A stretch of 64,000 nt of DNA. It comes from Streptomyces avermitilis MA-4680 = NBRC 14893. GTDB lineage: Bacteria; Actinomycetota; Actinomycetes; Streptomycetales; Streptomycetaceae. Shown piece by piece: positions 42,001-50,100 of the stretch (the first letter of the stretch is position 1; each line of letters opens with the position of its first letter). The notes below the pieces were generated by a model. It worked only from the letters and a program-made list of their open reading frames with translations. It made no database searches and was not told the DNA's origin. The stretch lies in contig NC_003155.5 in assembly GCF_000009765.2 (NCBI RefSeq), forward strand, positions 4,464,001 through 4,528,000, read 5' to 3'. The position numbers and the translations under genes were made by a program.

Positions 42001-45000
42001 AACAGCGGGGCTCCGCCGTCCCCCTGGGACGCCAGTTCCCGCGCCGCCCAGGCGACATGGTTGGCCAGTCCCCGGTGGGTGACCTCGACGCCCTTCGGGG
42101 TGCCGGTCGAACCCGAGGTGAAGATGACGTACGCGAGCCGGTCCAGGTCGTCGGTCCTGGCGGGAGCGCCGGTGGGCAGGCTGATCAGGGCCCGCACCGG
42201 GATCTCCGTGAGGGTCACGGGGGCGCCGGACAGCTCCCGCATGGCGGTGACGCGGTCGGCCGGGTAGGAGGGGTCGACCGGGACGTAGGCGCCCCCGGCC
42301 TTCCACACCGCGAGCAGCGCCGTCAGCAGGTCCGGGCCCCGGTCGAGCCGGACCAGGACCCGCGACTCGGCACCGACGCCCAGGCCTCGCAGATGGTGCG
42401 CCAACTGGTTGGCGCGCACGTCGAGTTCGCCGTACGAGAGCGTGCCGTCCTGGTGACCGACGGCCACCGCGTCCGGGGTGCGGGCCGCCTGCTCCTCGAA
42501 GCGCCGGAGCACGGAGGCGGTCTCGGCCTCGTACGCCGTGTCGTTCCACTCGACGAGCTGCCGCTCCCGCTCCCCCGCCGGCAGGAACGACGCCTGCGCG
42601 TCGCCCTCCGGGTCCGCCGCCATCGCCTCCAGGACGCCGCGCAGCATGGCCGCGAGGCGGTCCGTGCCGGCGCGGCTCAGGGCCTTCGGGGACGCGGTGA
42701 GGACGAGGTGGCCGACGCGGGCCGAGACGCCGAGCGGGAACTCGGTGGGGCTGTCGTCGATGCTGGCCAGGTAGTCGACCTGGGCGCGGTCGACCTGGTC
42801 GAAGTCGTGATAGCTGAACCGCATGTCGATCAGCCGCTCGCCGCCCGCGAGTTCACGCTGGATGACCGGCATGGGATAGGTGCGGTGGGGCCACAGCTCG
42901 ATCTCCCGGGCGAACACGGCGGCGGCCAGGTCGCGCCAGGTGGCGGCCGTGCGGTCGTACGCGAACGGCAGCGTGTTCAGGTGCATGCCGTAGACGCGGT
43001 CGGCGCCGAGCACCTCGGGCCGGGCGTTGCACACCAGACCGCTGAAGAAGCGGTCCTCCTCGGTGAGCATGCTCAGCGTCTTCAGGTGGGCCGCGTGCAG
43101 GACGCTCTTGAGGGAGGCGCCCGCCTTCGTGGCCAGGGCGCGCAGCCGGTCCTCCAGGTCGTGGAAGGGCACGGGCACCCGGTACGGGGCGCCGGTGTCG
43201 TCCGGGTCGCCGCGCCAGGGGGCCGGCACGGTGAGCCGGGCGTAGCCGTCGACGACCGACTGCCAGTAGGCGCGGGTCCCGGCGGAGTCGAGCACGTCCA
43301 GCTCGGCGGCGACGAAGTCGGCGAAGCGGACGCCCGGCACGGGGGCCTCGGACGGCTGTCCGCCGTCGCGGACGCGGCCGTACTCCTCCAGGACCTCCAT
43401 CAGCAGGGAGTGGTGGCTCCAGCCGTCGAGGATCGCGTGGCACTCGGTGTTGGTGATCCACCAGCTGCCGTCGCCCGCCATGTGTGCGTGCAGGCGCAGC
43501 AGGGGCGGGGTCGCCAGGTCGAACAGCTCGGAGCGCTCCTTGGCCGTGAACTCCCGCAGGGAGGAAAGGAGTTCCTCCTCGGTGAGGGAGGTCAGGTCGC
43601 GGGCACCGACCGGCATCTCGGCCGTGGTGTGGACCAGTTGCAGGGGCACGGAGTAGCCGGTGAGGTCGACGGAGGTGCGCAGCGCCTCGTGGCGGGCGAC
43701 GACGGCCGCGGCGGCGGCGCGCAGGGCGTCGAGCGAGAAGGGCCGCTCGTCGCGGATACGGAACGAGGTGACGTTGTGGTACGGGTGCTTGCCGTCGTCC
43801 GTGAGCATCTCGACGACCATGCCGAGCTGCACCTGGGACAGCGGGTAGGCGTCGGCGAGCCCGTCGGGCAGCCGGGCCGCGTCCTCGGCGGTGAGCAGGG
43901 AGAACGGCTCGGTCCTGCGGTCGGCGTCCTCCGGTGCCGGGCGCCCGGTGACCAGTTCGGCGACGCGGGCGACCGTGCGGTACTCGAAGACGTCGCGCAC
44001 GGCGAGGTCGTAGCCGATCGCGCGGAGCCGGCCCACCAGGGTGACGGCGCGGATGGAGTGACCGCCGAGCTCGAAGAAGCCGTCCTCGACACCGACCCGG
44101 TCGAGGCCGAGGACGTCGGCCCACACCTCGGCGATCCGCTCCTCGGCGACGGTGCGCGGGGCGACGTGGCCGGCGGCGCCGAGGGCGTCCTGGCCGGGGG
44201 CGGGCAGGGCGCGCTTGTCGAGCTTGCCGTTGGTGGTCAGGGGCAGCGCGTCGAGGGCGACGAACGCGGCCGGGACCATGTACTCGGGCAGCCGGGCCGC
44301 CAGGTGGGAGCGCAGGTCGCCGGGGGCCGGGGCCTGGTCGGCGGCCGGCGTCGTGTAGGCGACGAGGCGCTTGTCGCCGGGGGTGTCCTCGCGGACCAGG
44401 ACGACGGCGTCACGGACCTGCGGATGCGCGGCCAGCGCGGTCTCGATCTCGCCCAGCTCGATCCGGAAGCCGCGGATCTTGACCTGGTCGTCGATCCGGC
44501 CCAGGAACTCCAGGCTGCCGTCGGGCAGCCGGCGCGCGAGGTCGCCGCTCTTGTAGAGACGCGAGCCCGCCGGACCGTACGGGTCCGGGACGAACCGCTC
44601 GGCCGTCAGCTCCGGCCGGTTGAGGTAGCCGCGTGCCACGCCGGGGCCGCCGACGTGGATCTCACCGGGCACGCCGACCGGGACCAGCTGTCGGTCCGCG
44701 TCCAGGAGGTACACCCGCAGGTCGGCCAGCGGATGGCCGACCGCGTTGCCCGCCCGCGGGTCCAGGTCCCGCTCGGTCAGCCGGTGGTAGGTGGTGTGGA
44801 CGGTGGTCTCGGTGATCCCGTACATGTTGACGAGCGCGATCCGGTCGAGCCCGAACCGGTCGGCCCAGGGGCGCAGTTCGGAGATCTCCAGCTTCTCGCC
44901 CGCGAAGACCACCGCGCGCAGCGACAGTTCGGCGTCCGCGGCGACCAGCGAACGGAAGGCGGAGGGCGTCTGGTTGAGCACGGTGACGCGCTCGCGCACC

Positions 45001-47159
45001 AGCAGGTCGAGGAACTCCTCCGGGGAGCGGGTGACGTCGTAGGGGACGACGATCAGCCGGCCGCCGTGCAGCAGGGCACCCCACATCTCCCAGACGGAGA
45101 CGTCGAAGGCGTAGCTGTGGAAGAGGGGCCAGACGTCGGTGTCGGTGAAGGCGTAGTGCTCGTTGCCGCGCTCCAGGAGGCGTACGACGTTGGTGTGGGT
45201 GAGGGCGACGCCCTTCGGCCGGCCCGTCGAGCCGGAGGTGTAGATCGTGTAGATCAGGTTCTCGGGGCTGCCGGGCACGCCCGGGTCGGAGTCCGGCCGC
45301 GCGGCCAGGTCCGGCGCGTCCGTGTCGAGGAGCAGCAGCTCCACGTCGAACAGATGCGCGTGCTCGGCGGTGGTCACCACCACCGGGGCCTGTGCGTCCC
45401 CGACGATGTACGCGATCCGGTCGGCCGGGTTCGCCGGGTCCAGCGGCAGATACGCGGCACCCGACTTGAGGATGCCGAGCAGGGCCGGGATCAGTTCGAT
45501 GCCGCGCTCCAGGCTCAGCCCGACGAGCGTCTCCGGGCCGACCCCCTTCGCGATCAGGGCGTGGGCGATCCGGTTGGCGCGGGCGTTCAGCTCCGCGTAC
45601 GTCAGATCCGTCCCCTCGAAGGAGACCGCGACCCCCTCGGGGGTCCGCGCCACCTGCTCCTCGAACACCTCGTGCACGCGGCGCGTCACGGGCTCCACGG
45701 CCTCGGGGGCGCCGAGCAGGACGGCCTTCTCCCGCTCGCCCACGATCTCGTACGCGGACAGGCGCGCCCCGGGCGTGGCGGCGATCCCCGTGAGCAGGCG
45801 CAGCAGATGGCCGGCGAACCGCTCGACCGTCGCCCGGTCGAACAGCGAGGTGGCGTACTCCAGGTGCCCGCCGAACGAGCCGTCCGCCCGCTCACGTATC
45901 TGGAGGTCCAGGTCGAACTTGGCGACCCGGCCCGCGCCCTCGAACGGCGCCACCTCGACGCCGGGGAACGCGAACGCGGAGCTGCGGTCGCCGTGCATCG
46001 TGAACGCGACCTGGAACAGCGGGGTGCGGGAGAGGTCGCGCTCGGGGCCGAGGGCGTCGACGACCTGGGCGAAGGCGACGTCCTGGTGGTCGTAGGCGTC
46101 CAGGACCGTGGCCCTGGTGCGGGCCAGCAGGTCGGTGAAGGCGGGGTCGCCGGAGAGGTCGCCGCGCATCACCAGGGTGTTGATGCCGTAGCCGATGAGC
46201 CGTTGCAGCTCGGGGCGGCCGCGGCCGGAGACCACGGTGCCGACGGCGATGTCCGCGCGGCCGGTGTGGCGGGCCAGCAGGCTCTGGTAGGCGGCGAGGA
46301 ACAGCATGAACGGGGTGCTGTCGTGCGCGGCGGCCAGCTCGCGCAGCCGGGTGCCCAGCGGGGCGGGCACGTCGAAGGCGACGGCGGAACCGGCGCCGTC
46401 GCGCACGGCGGGGCGCGGCCGGTCGGTGGGCAGTTCGAGCGGCGCGAGGTCCGCCAGCCGGCCCTTCCAGTGGTCGAGGTGACGTTCGACGACCTCGCCG
46501 GTCAGCTCGGCGCGCTGCCAGGCGGCGTAGTCCGCGTACTGCACGGTGAGCGGGGCCGGGGCCGAGCCCGTGTACAGGGCGCTGAGTTCCTGTCCGAAGA
46601 CGCCGGTGGACCAGGCGTCGCAGGCGATGTGGTGGAAGACCACCGCGAGGACGTGCTCGTCGTCGGCGAGCCGGATCAGGCGCGCCCGCACCGGCCAGTC
46701 GCGGCCGAGGTCGAACGGGCGGGCCAGGTCCGCCTCGACCAGGGCGCGGACCGCGTCGTCGTCCGCGGCCCCGGACCGGTCCAGGGGCAGGGGGCGCGGC
46801 GCGTCGATGATCTGGACGGGCTCGTCGCCGTCCAGGGCGTAGCGGGTGCGCAGGATCTCGTGCCGCTCCAGCAGTTGGTGCCAGGCCTTGTCGAGGGCCT
46901 CGGTGTCGAGGGCGCCGCGCAGCCGCAGCACCAGCGGGACCAGGTATTCGGGGCTGTCCGGCTCCAGGCGGCTGAGGAACCACATCTGCTGCTGGCCGTA
47001 CGACAGCGGCAGCGGGCCGTCCCGGTCGGCGCGGGGGATGTCCGGGCGGCGGGTGGCGCCGGTGCGCCGGCCCGCGAGACGGCGGCGCAGCAGTTCGGCG
47101 CGGAGCGCGTCGGCATCAGTGCCCGAGAGGACGGGCTTCTCCATTTCCCCGGTGCTCAT
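36084..47159 (-). CDS. Three-module NRPS with fused PBP-type thioesterase (C-A-T-C-A-T-C-A-T-PBP/TE)
   Basis: 3691 residues. C1 (about 45-470, HHIACDAWS), A1 (480-990), T1 (Ser about 1033), C2 (1080-1510, CHAILDGWS), A2 (1530-2020), T2 (about 2063), C3 (2110-2550, CHAITEGWS), A3 (2570-3060), T3 (about 3116), an Ala/Gly/Ser-rich linker (3160-3310), then a beta-lactamase/PBP-fold hydrolase (3310-3691; SISK at about 3373, Tyr in HYWV about 3478, HGG about 3609). Hand-read codes: A1 DVWNVAMVHK (Thr-like), A2 and A3 both DLPKVAEVGK (Asn/Asp-like). There is no epimerase domain. The terminal domain most likely releases or cyclises the peptide. Start ATG overlaps the upstream NRPS stop (ATGA). Confidence 0.93.
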   Translation of the reverse strand: MSTGEMEKPVLSGTDADALRAELLRRRLAGRRTGATRRPDIPRADRDGPLPLSYGQQQMWFLSRLEPDSPEYLVPLVLRLRGALDTEALDKAWHQLLERHEILRTRYALDGDEPVQIIDAPRPLPLDRSGAADDDAVRALVEADLARPFDLGRDWPVRARLIRLADDEHVLAVVFHHIACDAWSTGVFGQELSALYTGSAPAPLTVQYADYAAWQRAELTGEVVERHLDHWKGRLADLAPLELPTDRPRPAVRDGAGSAVAFDVPAPLGTRLRELAAAHDSTPFMLFLAAYQSLLARHTGRADIAVGTVVSGRGRPELQRLIGYGINTLVMRGDLSGDPAFTDLLARTRATVLDAYDHQDVAFAQVVDALGPERDLSRTPLFQVAFTMHGDRSSAFAFPGVEVAPFEGAGRVAKFDLDLQIRERADGSFGGHLEYATSLFDRATVERFAGHLLRLLTGIAATPGARLSAYEIVGEREKAVLLGAPEAVEPVTRRVHEVFEEQVARTPEGVAVSFEGTDLTYAELNARANRIAHALIAKGVGPETLVGLSLERGIELIPALLGILKSGAAYLPLDPANPADRIAYIVGDAQAPVVVTTAEHAHLFDVELLLLDTDAPDLAARPDSDPGVPGSPENLIYTIYTSGSTGRPKGVALTHTNVVRLLERGNEHYAFTDTDVWPLFHSYAFDVSVWEMWGALLHGGRLIVVPYDVTRSPEEFLDLLVRERVTVLNQTPSAFRSLVAADAELSLRAVVFAGEKLEISELRPWADRFGLDRIALVNMYGITETTVHTTYHRLTERDLDPRAGNAVGHPLADLRVYLLDADRQLVPVGVPGEIHVGGPGVARGYLNRPELTAERFVPDPYGPAGSRLYKSGDLARRLPDGSLEFLGRIDDQVKIRGFRIELGEIETALAAHPQVRDAVVLVREDTPGDKRLVAYTTPAADQAPAPGDLRSHLAARLPEYMVPAAFVALDALPLTTNGKLDKRALPAPGQDALGAAGHVAPRTVAEERIAEVWADVLGLDRVGVEDGFFELGGHSIRAVTLVGRLRAIGYDLAVRDVFEYRTVARVAELVTGRPAPEDADRRTEPFSLLTAEDAARLPDGLADAYPLSQVQLGMVVEMLTDDGKHPYHNVTSFRIRDERPFSLDALRAAAAAVVARHEALRTSVDLTGYSVPLQLVHTTAEMPVGARDLTSLTEEELLSSLREFTAKERSELFDLATPPLLRLHAHMAGDGSWWITNTECHAILDGWSHHSLLMEVLEEYGRVRDGGQPSEAPVPGVRFADFVAAELDVLDSAGTRAYWQSVVDGYARLTVPAPWRGDPDDTGAPYRVPVPFHDLEDRLRALATKAGASLKSVLHAAHLKTLSMLTEEDRFFSGLVCNARPEVLGADRVYGMHLNTLPFAYDRTAATWRDLAAAVFAREIELWPHRTYPMPVIQRELAGGERLIDMRFSYHDFDQVDRAQVDYLASIDDSPTEFPLGVSARVGHLVLTASPKALSRAGTDRLAAMLRGVLEAMAADPEGDAQASFLPAGERERQLVEWNDTAYEAETASVLRRFEEQAARTPDAVAVGHQDGTLSYGELDVRANQLAHHLRGLGVGAESRVLVRLDRGPDLLTALLAVWKAGGAYVPVDPSYPADRVTAMRELSGAPVTLTEIPVRALISLPTGAPARTDDLDRLAYVIFTSGSTGTPKGVEVTHRGLANHVAWAARELASQGDGGAPLFSSVAFDLVVPNLWAPLVTGQAVHTVSQDVDMADLGEHLVASGPYSFIKLTPGHLDVLAQQLAPEQAAALAPVLVVAGEAFTRATLERWRALAPDTRLINEYGPTEASVGTTVHEVPRDAETDVLPIGRPLPNMRVYVLDPALQPVPVGVTGELYVGGTGIARGYAGRPDLTAERFLPDPYGTEPGARVYRTGDLVRQRPDGNVEFLGRVDDQVKIRGYRVELGEIQAVLTAHPGIRDAFVTTVDGELAGYYAPAGAEGVREHLADRLPDYMVPATLTALDALPLNANGKIDRKALPAPDAAAADDDGYVAPRTDTEERIAAVWAQVLGLERVGVEDGFFEIGGHSIRAVALVGALRSAGFDIGVRDVFEHRTVAALGEHLTGRPARTEVDTPVARFALVPAEDRARLPEDAVDAYPLTQVQLGMVLEMLADDTKHAYHNVSSFRITEAAPFSADALRGAAAVVAGRHEMLRTSFHLDGFSQPLQVVRAHAAIPVAVHDLTALDEAGRRRAVEEFIARERADLFDLERAPLLRMTAHVEEDGAWRLGLTVCHAITEGWSHRALLMELLDEYRRLRDGGQPSEAPAPAVRYADFVATEVRSLESEHDRAYWRDVTGGFARFALPAAWAGDRSAPRETFRVAVELRPFEQGLRALAARARVSLKSVLLAAHLKALSVLTEEDRFHSGLVFSARPEAPGADRVYGMYLNTLPFAFDADRDRTWEELVREVFAHEAGMWEYRRYPMPAIQRDAGVERLLDVRFSYQDFDHVDTERVDVGDSSGEGATEFSLAVSAVSGYLLMTTHTHALSRANADRLTALYAGVLTAMTQDPAGDARAVPLPADELRRQLVEWNDTAYEAETASVLRRFEEQAARTPRAPAVTLGERTLTYAELDEHANRLAHALRARGVGAESRVAVQLDRGPVLIAALLAVWKAGGAYVPVDPSYPAERVASIVGTSGAAVAVTSAAYADRFGAVSLLLDDEDVSALPSAAPARADDLDQLAYVIFTSGSTGRPKGVEVPHRGLAGHVGWAARELASRGTGGAPLFSSVAFDLIVPNLWAPLVTGQRVFAVPQDTEPAELGHRLLAGAPYSFVKLTPGHLDLLAEQLTTEQAQELAEVMVVAGEALPGATADRSLDILGPGRLINEYGPTEASVGTTVFPVLAPVGRDVVPIGRPLPNMRVYVLDSALQPVPVGVTGELYVGGTGVARGYAGRPDLTAERFLPDPYAAEPGARLYRTGDLVRHLPDGNVEFLGRVDDQVKIRGYRVELGEVQAVLAEHPAVRDAFVTVHEPVPGDRRLVGYWTPAAGAGARPEELAAHCAVRLPDYMVPSAFVALEALPLNANGKVDRGVLPVPGRGALRSGTAHVPPRTPTEKALGAIWSEVLGVEEIGVHDRFFDLGGHSLLMIKVLAAARAAGLAVSVYRMYQHDTLIDLAAAVDEDTAAGARAGGSQSADAESATSGAAAETQASAGTAPASSAEAGGSPAEAAGSAVGAVSAGGARASGAAGSSGEAVAPAAVAAGSSGEAVVFTAAAAAPGVPTPAPGVDAAAPTVAVSAELLAALLEQAAGGDPGRAGSGVVPEAAALLGAARREAPGVRGEDRDPLAEGLTAAMAERHVPGVALAVIRDGAVAELRGHGTLEAGGSDPVTERTLFQVGSISKHLTAFAVLRLVHEGLIDLDADIDGYLTSWHLADDPAAPGTVTVRTLLGHRAGLARHRSVGFRPGEQLPTLLDLLEGRPPVTTPRVRRELPPGEVFRKSSTHYWVLQQVLEDVTGEPFETLMRRLVLDPLGLADTSFDQEHPRTAGLPVALGHDAHGTPLSGGWRERAHLAAAGLWTTAGDAARFVLAVRDALLGAPGALVPQALARELLAGETGTFYGLGTIVDDTGDDLEFGHGGEPSGYWNMAISRMHGGTGFVALTNADSGKAVVKYLTAELGRRDATFGSGRLAADWRREDPAGALPAVLAPVVTDEERA

Positions 47160-50100
47160 GCCTGGTGCTCCTTCAGCGCTGGGTTGTTCGTGAGGTGTGT
47201 GGTGTCGGTGCGGGCCGCGTCGTCGAGGAGGTCGGCGTCGGAGAGCGCGGCGATCTGGGCGGTGACGCGCTCCTCGACGGTGGCCGCGATACGGGCGACC
47301 GTCGGTCCCTCGAAGACCGTGCGGACCGCGAAGTCGATCTCGAACTCCTGCTGGAGGTGGGAGATCAGGCGGATCGCGAGGATCGAATTGCCGCCGATGT
47401 GGAAGAAGTTGTCGTGTGCTCCGGCCTGGACGCCGAGCAGTTCGGTCCAGATCTCGGCGACGCGCTCCTCGACGGGGCCGCTGGGTGCGACATGGCTCTC
47501 GTCGTCGGCGGTCCGTCCCGGCGCGGGCAGGGCGCTGCGGTCGACCTTGCCGTTGGCGTTGACCGGGATCGTGTCGAGCGCGGTGAAGGTGGCCGGGATC
47601 ATGTACTCGGGCAGGCGTGCGGCGCAGTGGGCGGCGAGGTCGGGCAGCGGCGCGGCGGCGTCGGCGGGCACCACGTGGGCGGCCAGCGTCGGTTCGCCGT
47701 TCTCGGGCCGGTGCACGGTGACGACGGCGTCGCGGACGGCGGGGTGCGCTGTCAGCACGGCCTGGATCTCGCCGAGTTCGACGCGATAGCCGCGGATCTT
47801 GACCTGGTCGTCGACCCGGCCGAGGAACGCGACGTTCCCGTCCGGGAGGTGGCGGACCAGGTCGCCGGTGCGGTACATGCGGGCGCCGGGGCCGGTGCCG
47901 TACGGGTCGGGCAGGAAGCGGTCGGCCGTCAGGTCGGGGCGGTTCGCGTAGCCGCGCGCCACACCCGTGCCGCCGACGTACAGCTCGCCGGCGACCCCGA
48001 CCGGGACGGGCTGGAGCGCCGGGTCGAGGACGTACACCCGCATGTTGGGCAGCGGGCGTCCGATGGGCAGTACGTCGGCGTCGGCATGCTCGGGAATCTC
48101 GTACACCGTCGTGCCGACGGACGCCTCGGTCGGCCCGTACTCGTTGATCAGCCGGGTGTCCGGGGCGAGTGCGCGCCAGCGCTCCAGGGTGGCGCGGGTG
48201 AACGCCTCGCCCGCCACCACCAGCACCGGCGCGAGCGCGCCCGCCTGGGCCGGGGTGAGCTGGAGGGCGAGGATGTCGAGGTGGCCCGGGGTCAGCTTGA
48301 CGAAGCTGAACGGCTGGGCCTCCGCGAGCCGCTTGCCCAGCTCGGACATGTCGGTGTCCTGCGGCAGCAGGAACAGCCGCTGCCCGGTGACCAGCGGCGC
48401 CCACAGGTTGGGGACGACGAGGTCGAAGGCGGCCGAGGAGAACAGGGCGCCGCCGCCGTAGTCCTGCCCGGCGAGTTCGCGGGCCGCCCAGGCGACGTGG
48501 TTGGCGAGACCCTGGTGGGTGACCTCGACGCCCTTGGGTGTGCCGGTCGAGCCCGAGGTGAAGATGGTGTACGCGAGCCGTCGCGGGTCCCTGGTCCGGG
48601 CGGGCGCGGCGGCCGGGCGCCCGGCGATGTCGTCGGCGTCCGTGTCCAGGAGCAGCAGGCGGGTGCCGGAGGAGGTGAAGCGGGCCGCGTACGCGGAGGT
48701 GGTCACCGCCGTGCGTACGCCCGCCGTGTCGCACATCGCCGCGATGCGCTCGGCCGGGTAGGACGGGTCGACCGGCACATAGGCGCCGCCCGCCTTCCAC
48801 ACCGCGAGCAGCGCGGTGACCAGTTCGGGACCCCGGTCGAGCAGGACCGCGACGCGTGACTCGGCGCCCACGCAGCGGGTGCGCAGGTGCTGCGCCAGCC
48901 GGTTGGCCGCGGCGTCCAGTTCGCCGTACGTCACGGTCTCGGTGCCGAAGGTCAGGGCGGTGCGCTCGGGGGCGCTGCGGGCCTGCTCCTCGAAGCGTTC
49001 GAAGACCGTACGGTCGTCGGTGTCCTCGGCCGTGTCGTTCCACTCGACGAGGAGGCGGTGGCGTTCGTCGGCGGAGAGCAGCTCCAGAGCGCCGAGCGGG
49101 GTCTCGGGCTGCTCGGCCACCTGTTCGAGGAGGGTGAGGAAGTGGCCGGTCATGCGCTCGGCGGTGCCCCGCTCGAACAGCGAGGTGGCGTATTCGAGGA
49201 CCCCGTCGAGGGAGCCGTCGGGCGTCTGCCGCATGAACAGCGACAGATCGGTCTTCGCGACCTGCCAGGCCTCGGCGAACGCGGCCAGGTCACTGTCATG
49301 GGTGACGACGCTGGTCACGCCCTCGCTGTGCAGGTCGAAGGCCACCTGGTAGAGCGGGGTGCGGGACAGGTCGCGCTCGGGCTGAAGCTCCTCGACCAGC
49401 CGCTCGAAGGGCAGCTCCTGGTGGACGAGGGCGGCGCGGGCCGCGTCCCTGACCCGGCGCAGGGCCTCGGTGAAGCCCAGGTCCGCGGTGAGGCCGCAGC
49501 GTACGACGAGGGAGTTGAGGAAGAACCCGACCATGTTCTCGGTCTCGGGCCGGGTGCGGCCGGCCACCGGGGTGCCGACCGGGACGTCCCACTGGCCGGT
49601 GTGGCGGGCGACCAGCGTGGCGTACGCCGTCAGCAGCGTCATGAACGGGGTGGCGCCGTGGGCTCGGCCCAACTCGGCTAGTTTGACGGCGAGTTCGGGG
49701 GCGACGCGGAACGGTACGACCGCGCCGCGCGGATCACGCACCGCCGGGCGGGGGTGGTCGGCGGGCAGGTCGAGCGGGGCGATGCCGTCGAGGGCGGCGC
49801 GCCAGTGGGTCAGCTCGCCCTCGACGACGGCGTCGGTGAGGCGGGCACCCTGCCAGGAGCCGTAGTCCGCGTACTGGAGGGGCAGTTCGGGCAGGTCCGG
49901 CGCGCGGCCGGCCCGGTCGGCGGCGCACAGCTCGCGCAGCTCCCGTTCCAGGATCACCGTCGACCAGCCGTCGCAGGTGATGTGATGCATCGTCAGAAGG
50001 AGGACATGGTCCTCGCCGGCCACCCGGGCCAGCAGCGCGCGCCACAGCGGGCCCGCGGCGAGGTCGAAGCCCCGCTCGAACTGTGCGCCGAAGAGCGCGG

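Noticed and set aside
35991..47789. A plus-strand open frame of about 3.9 thousand codons
   Set aside because: It is exactly antisense to the NRPS, Arg/Gly/Val-rich, without any domain. Long antisense frames are common in codon-biased GC-rich genes.
47160..49043. N-terminal extension of the second NRPS by about 628 codons
   Set aside because: The extra part is an out-of-frame reading of the first NRPS. The real start is ATG 47159 in an ATGA overlap, followed at once by a C domain.
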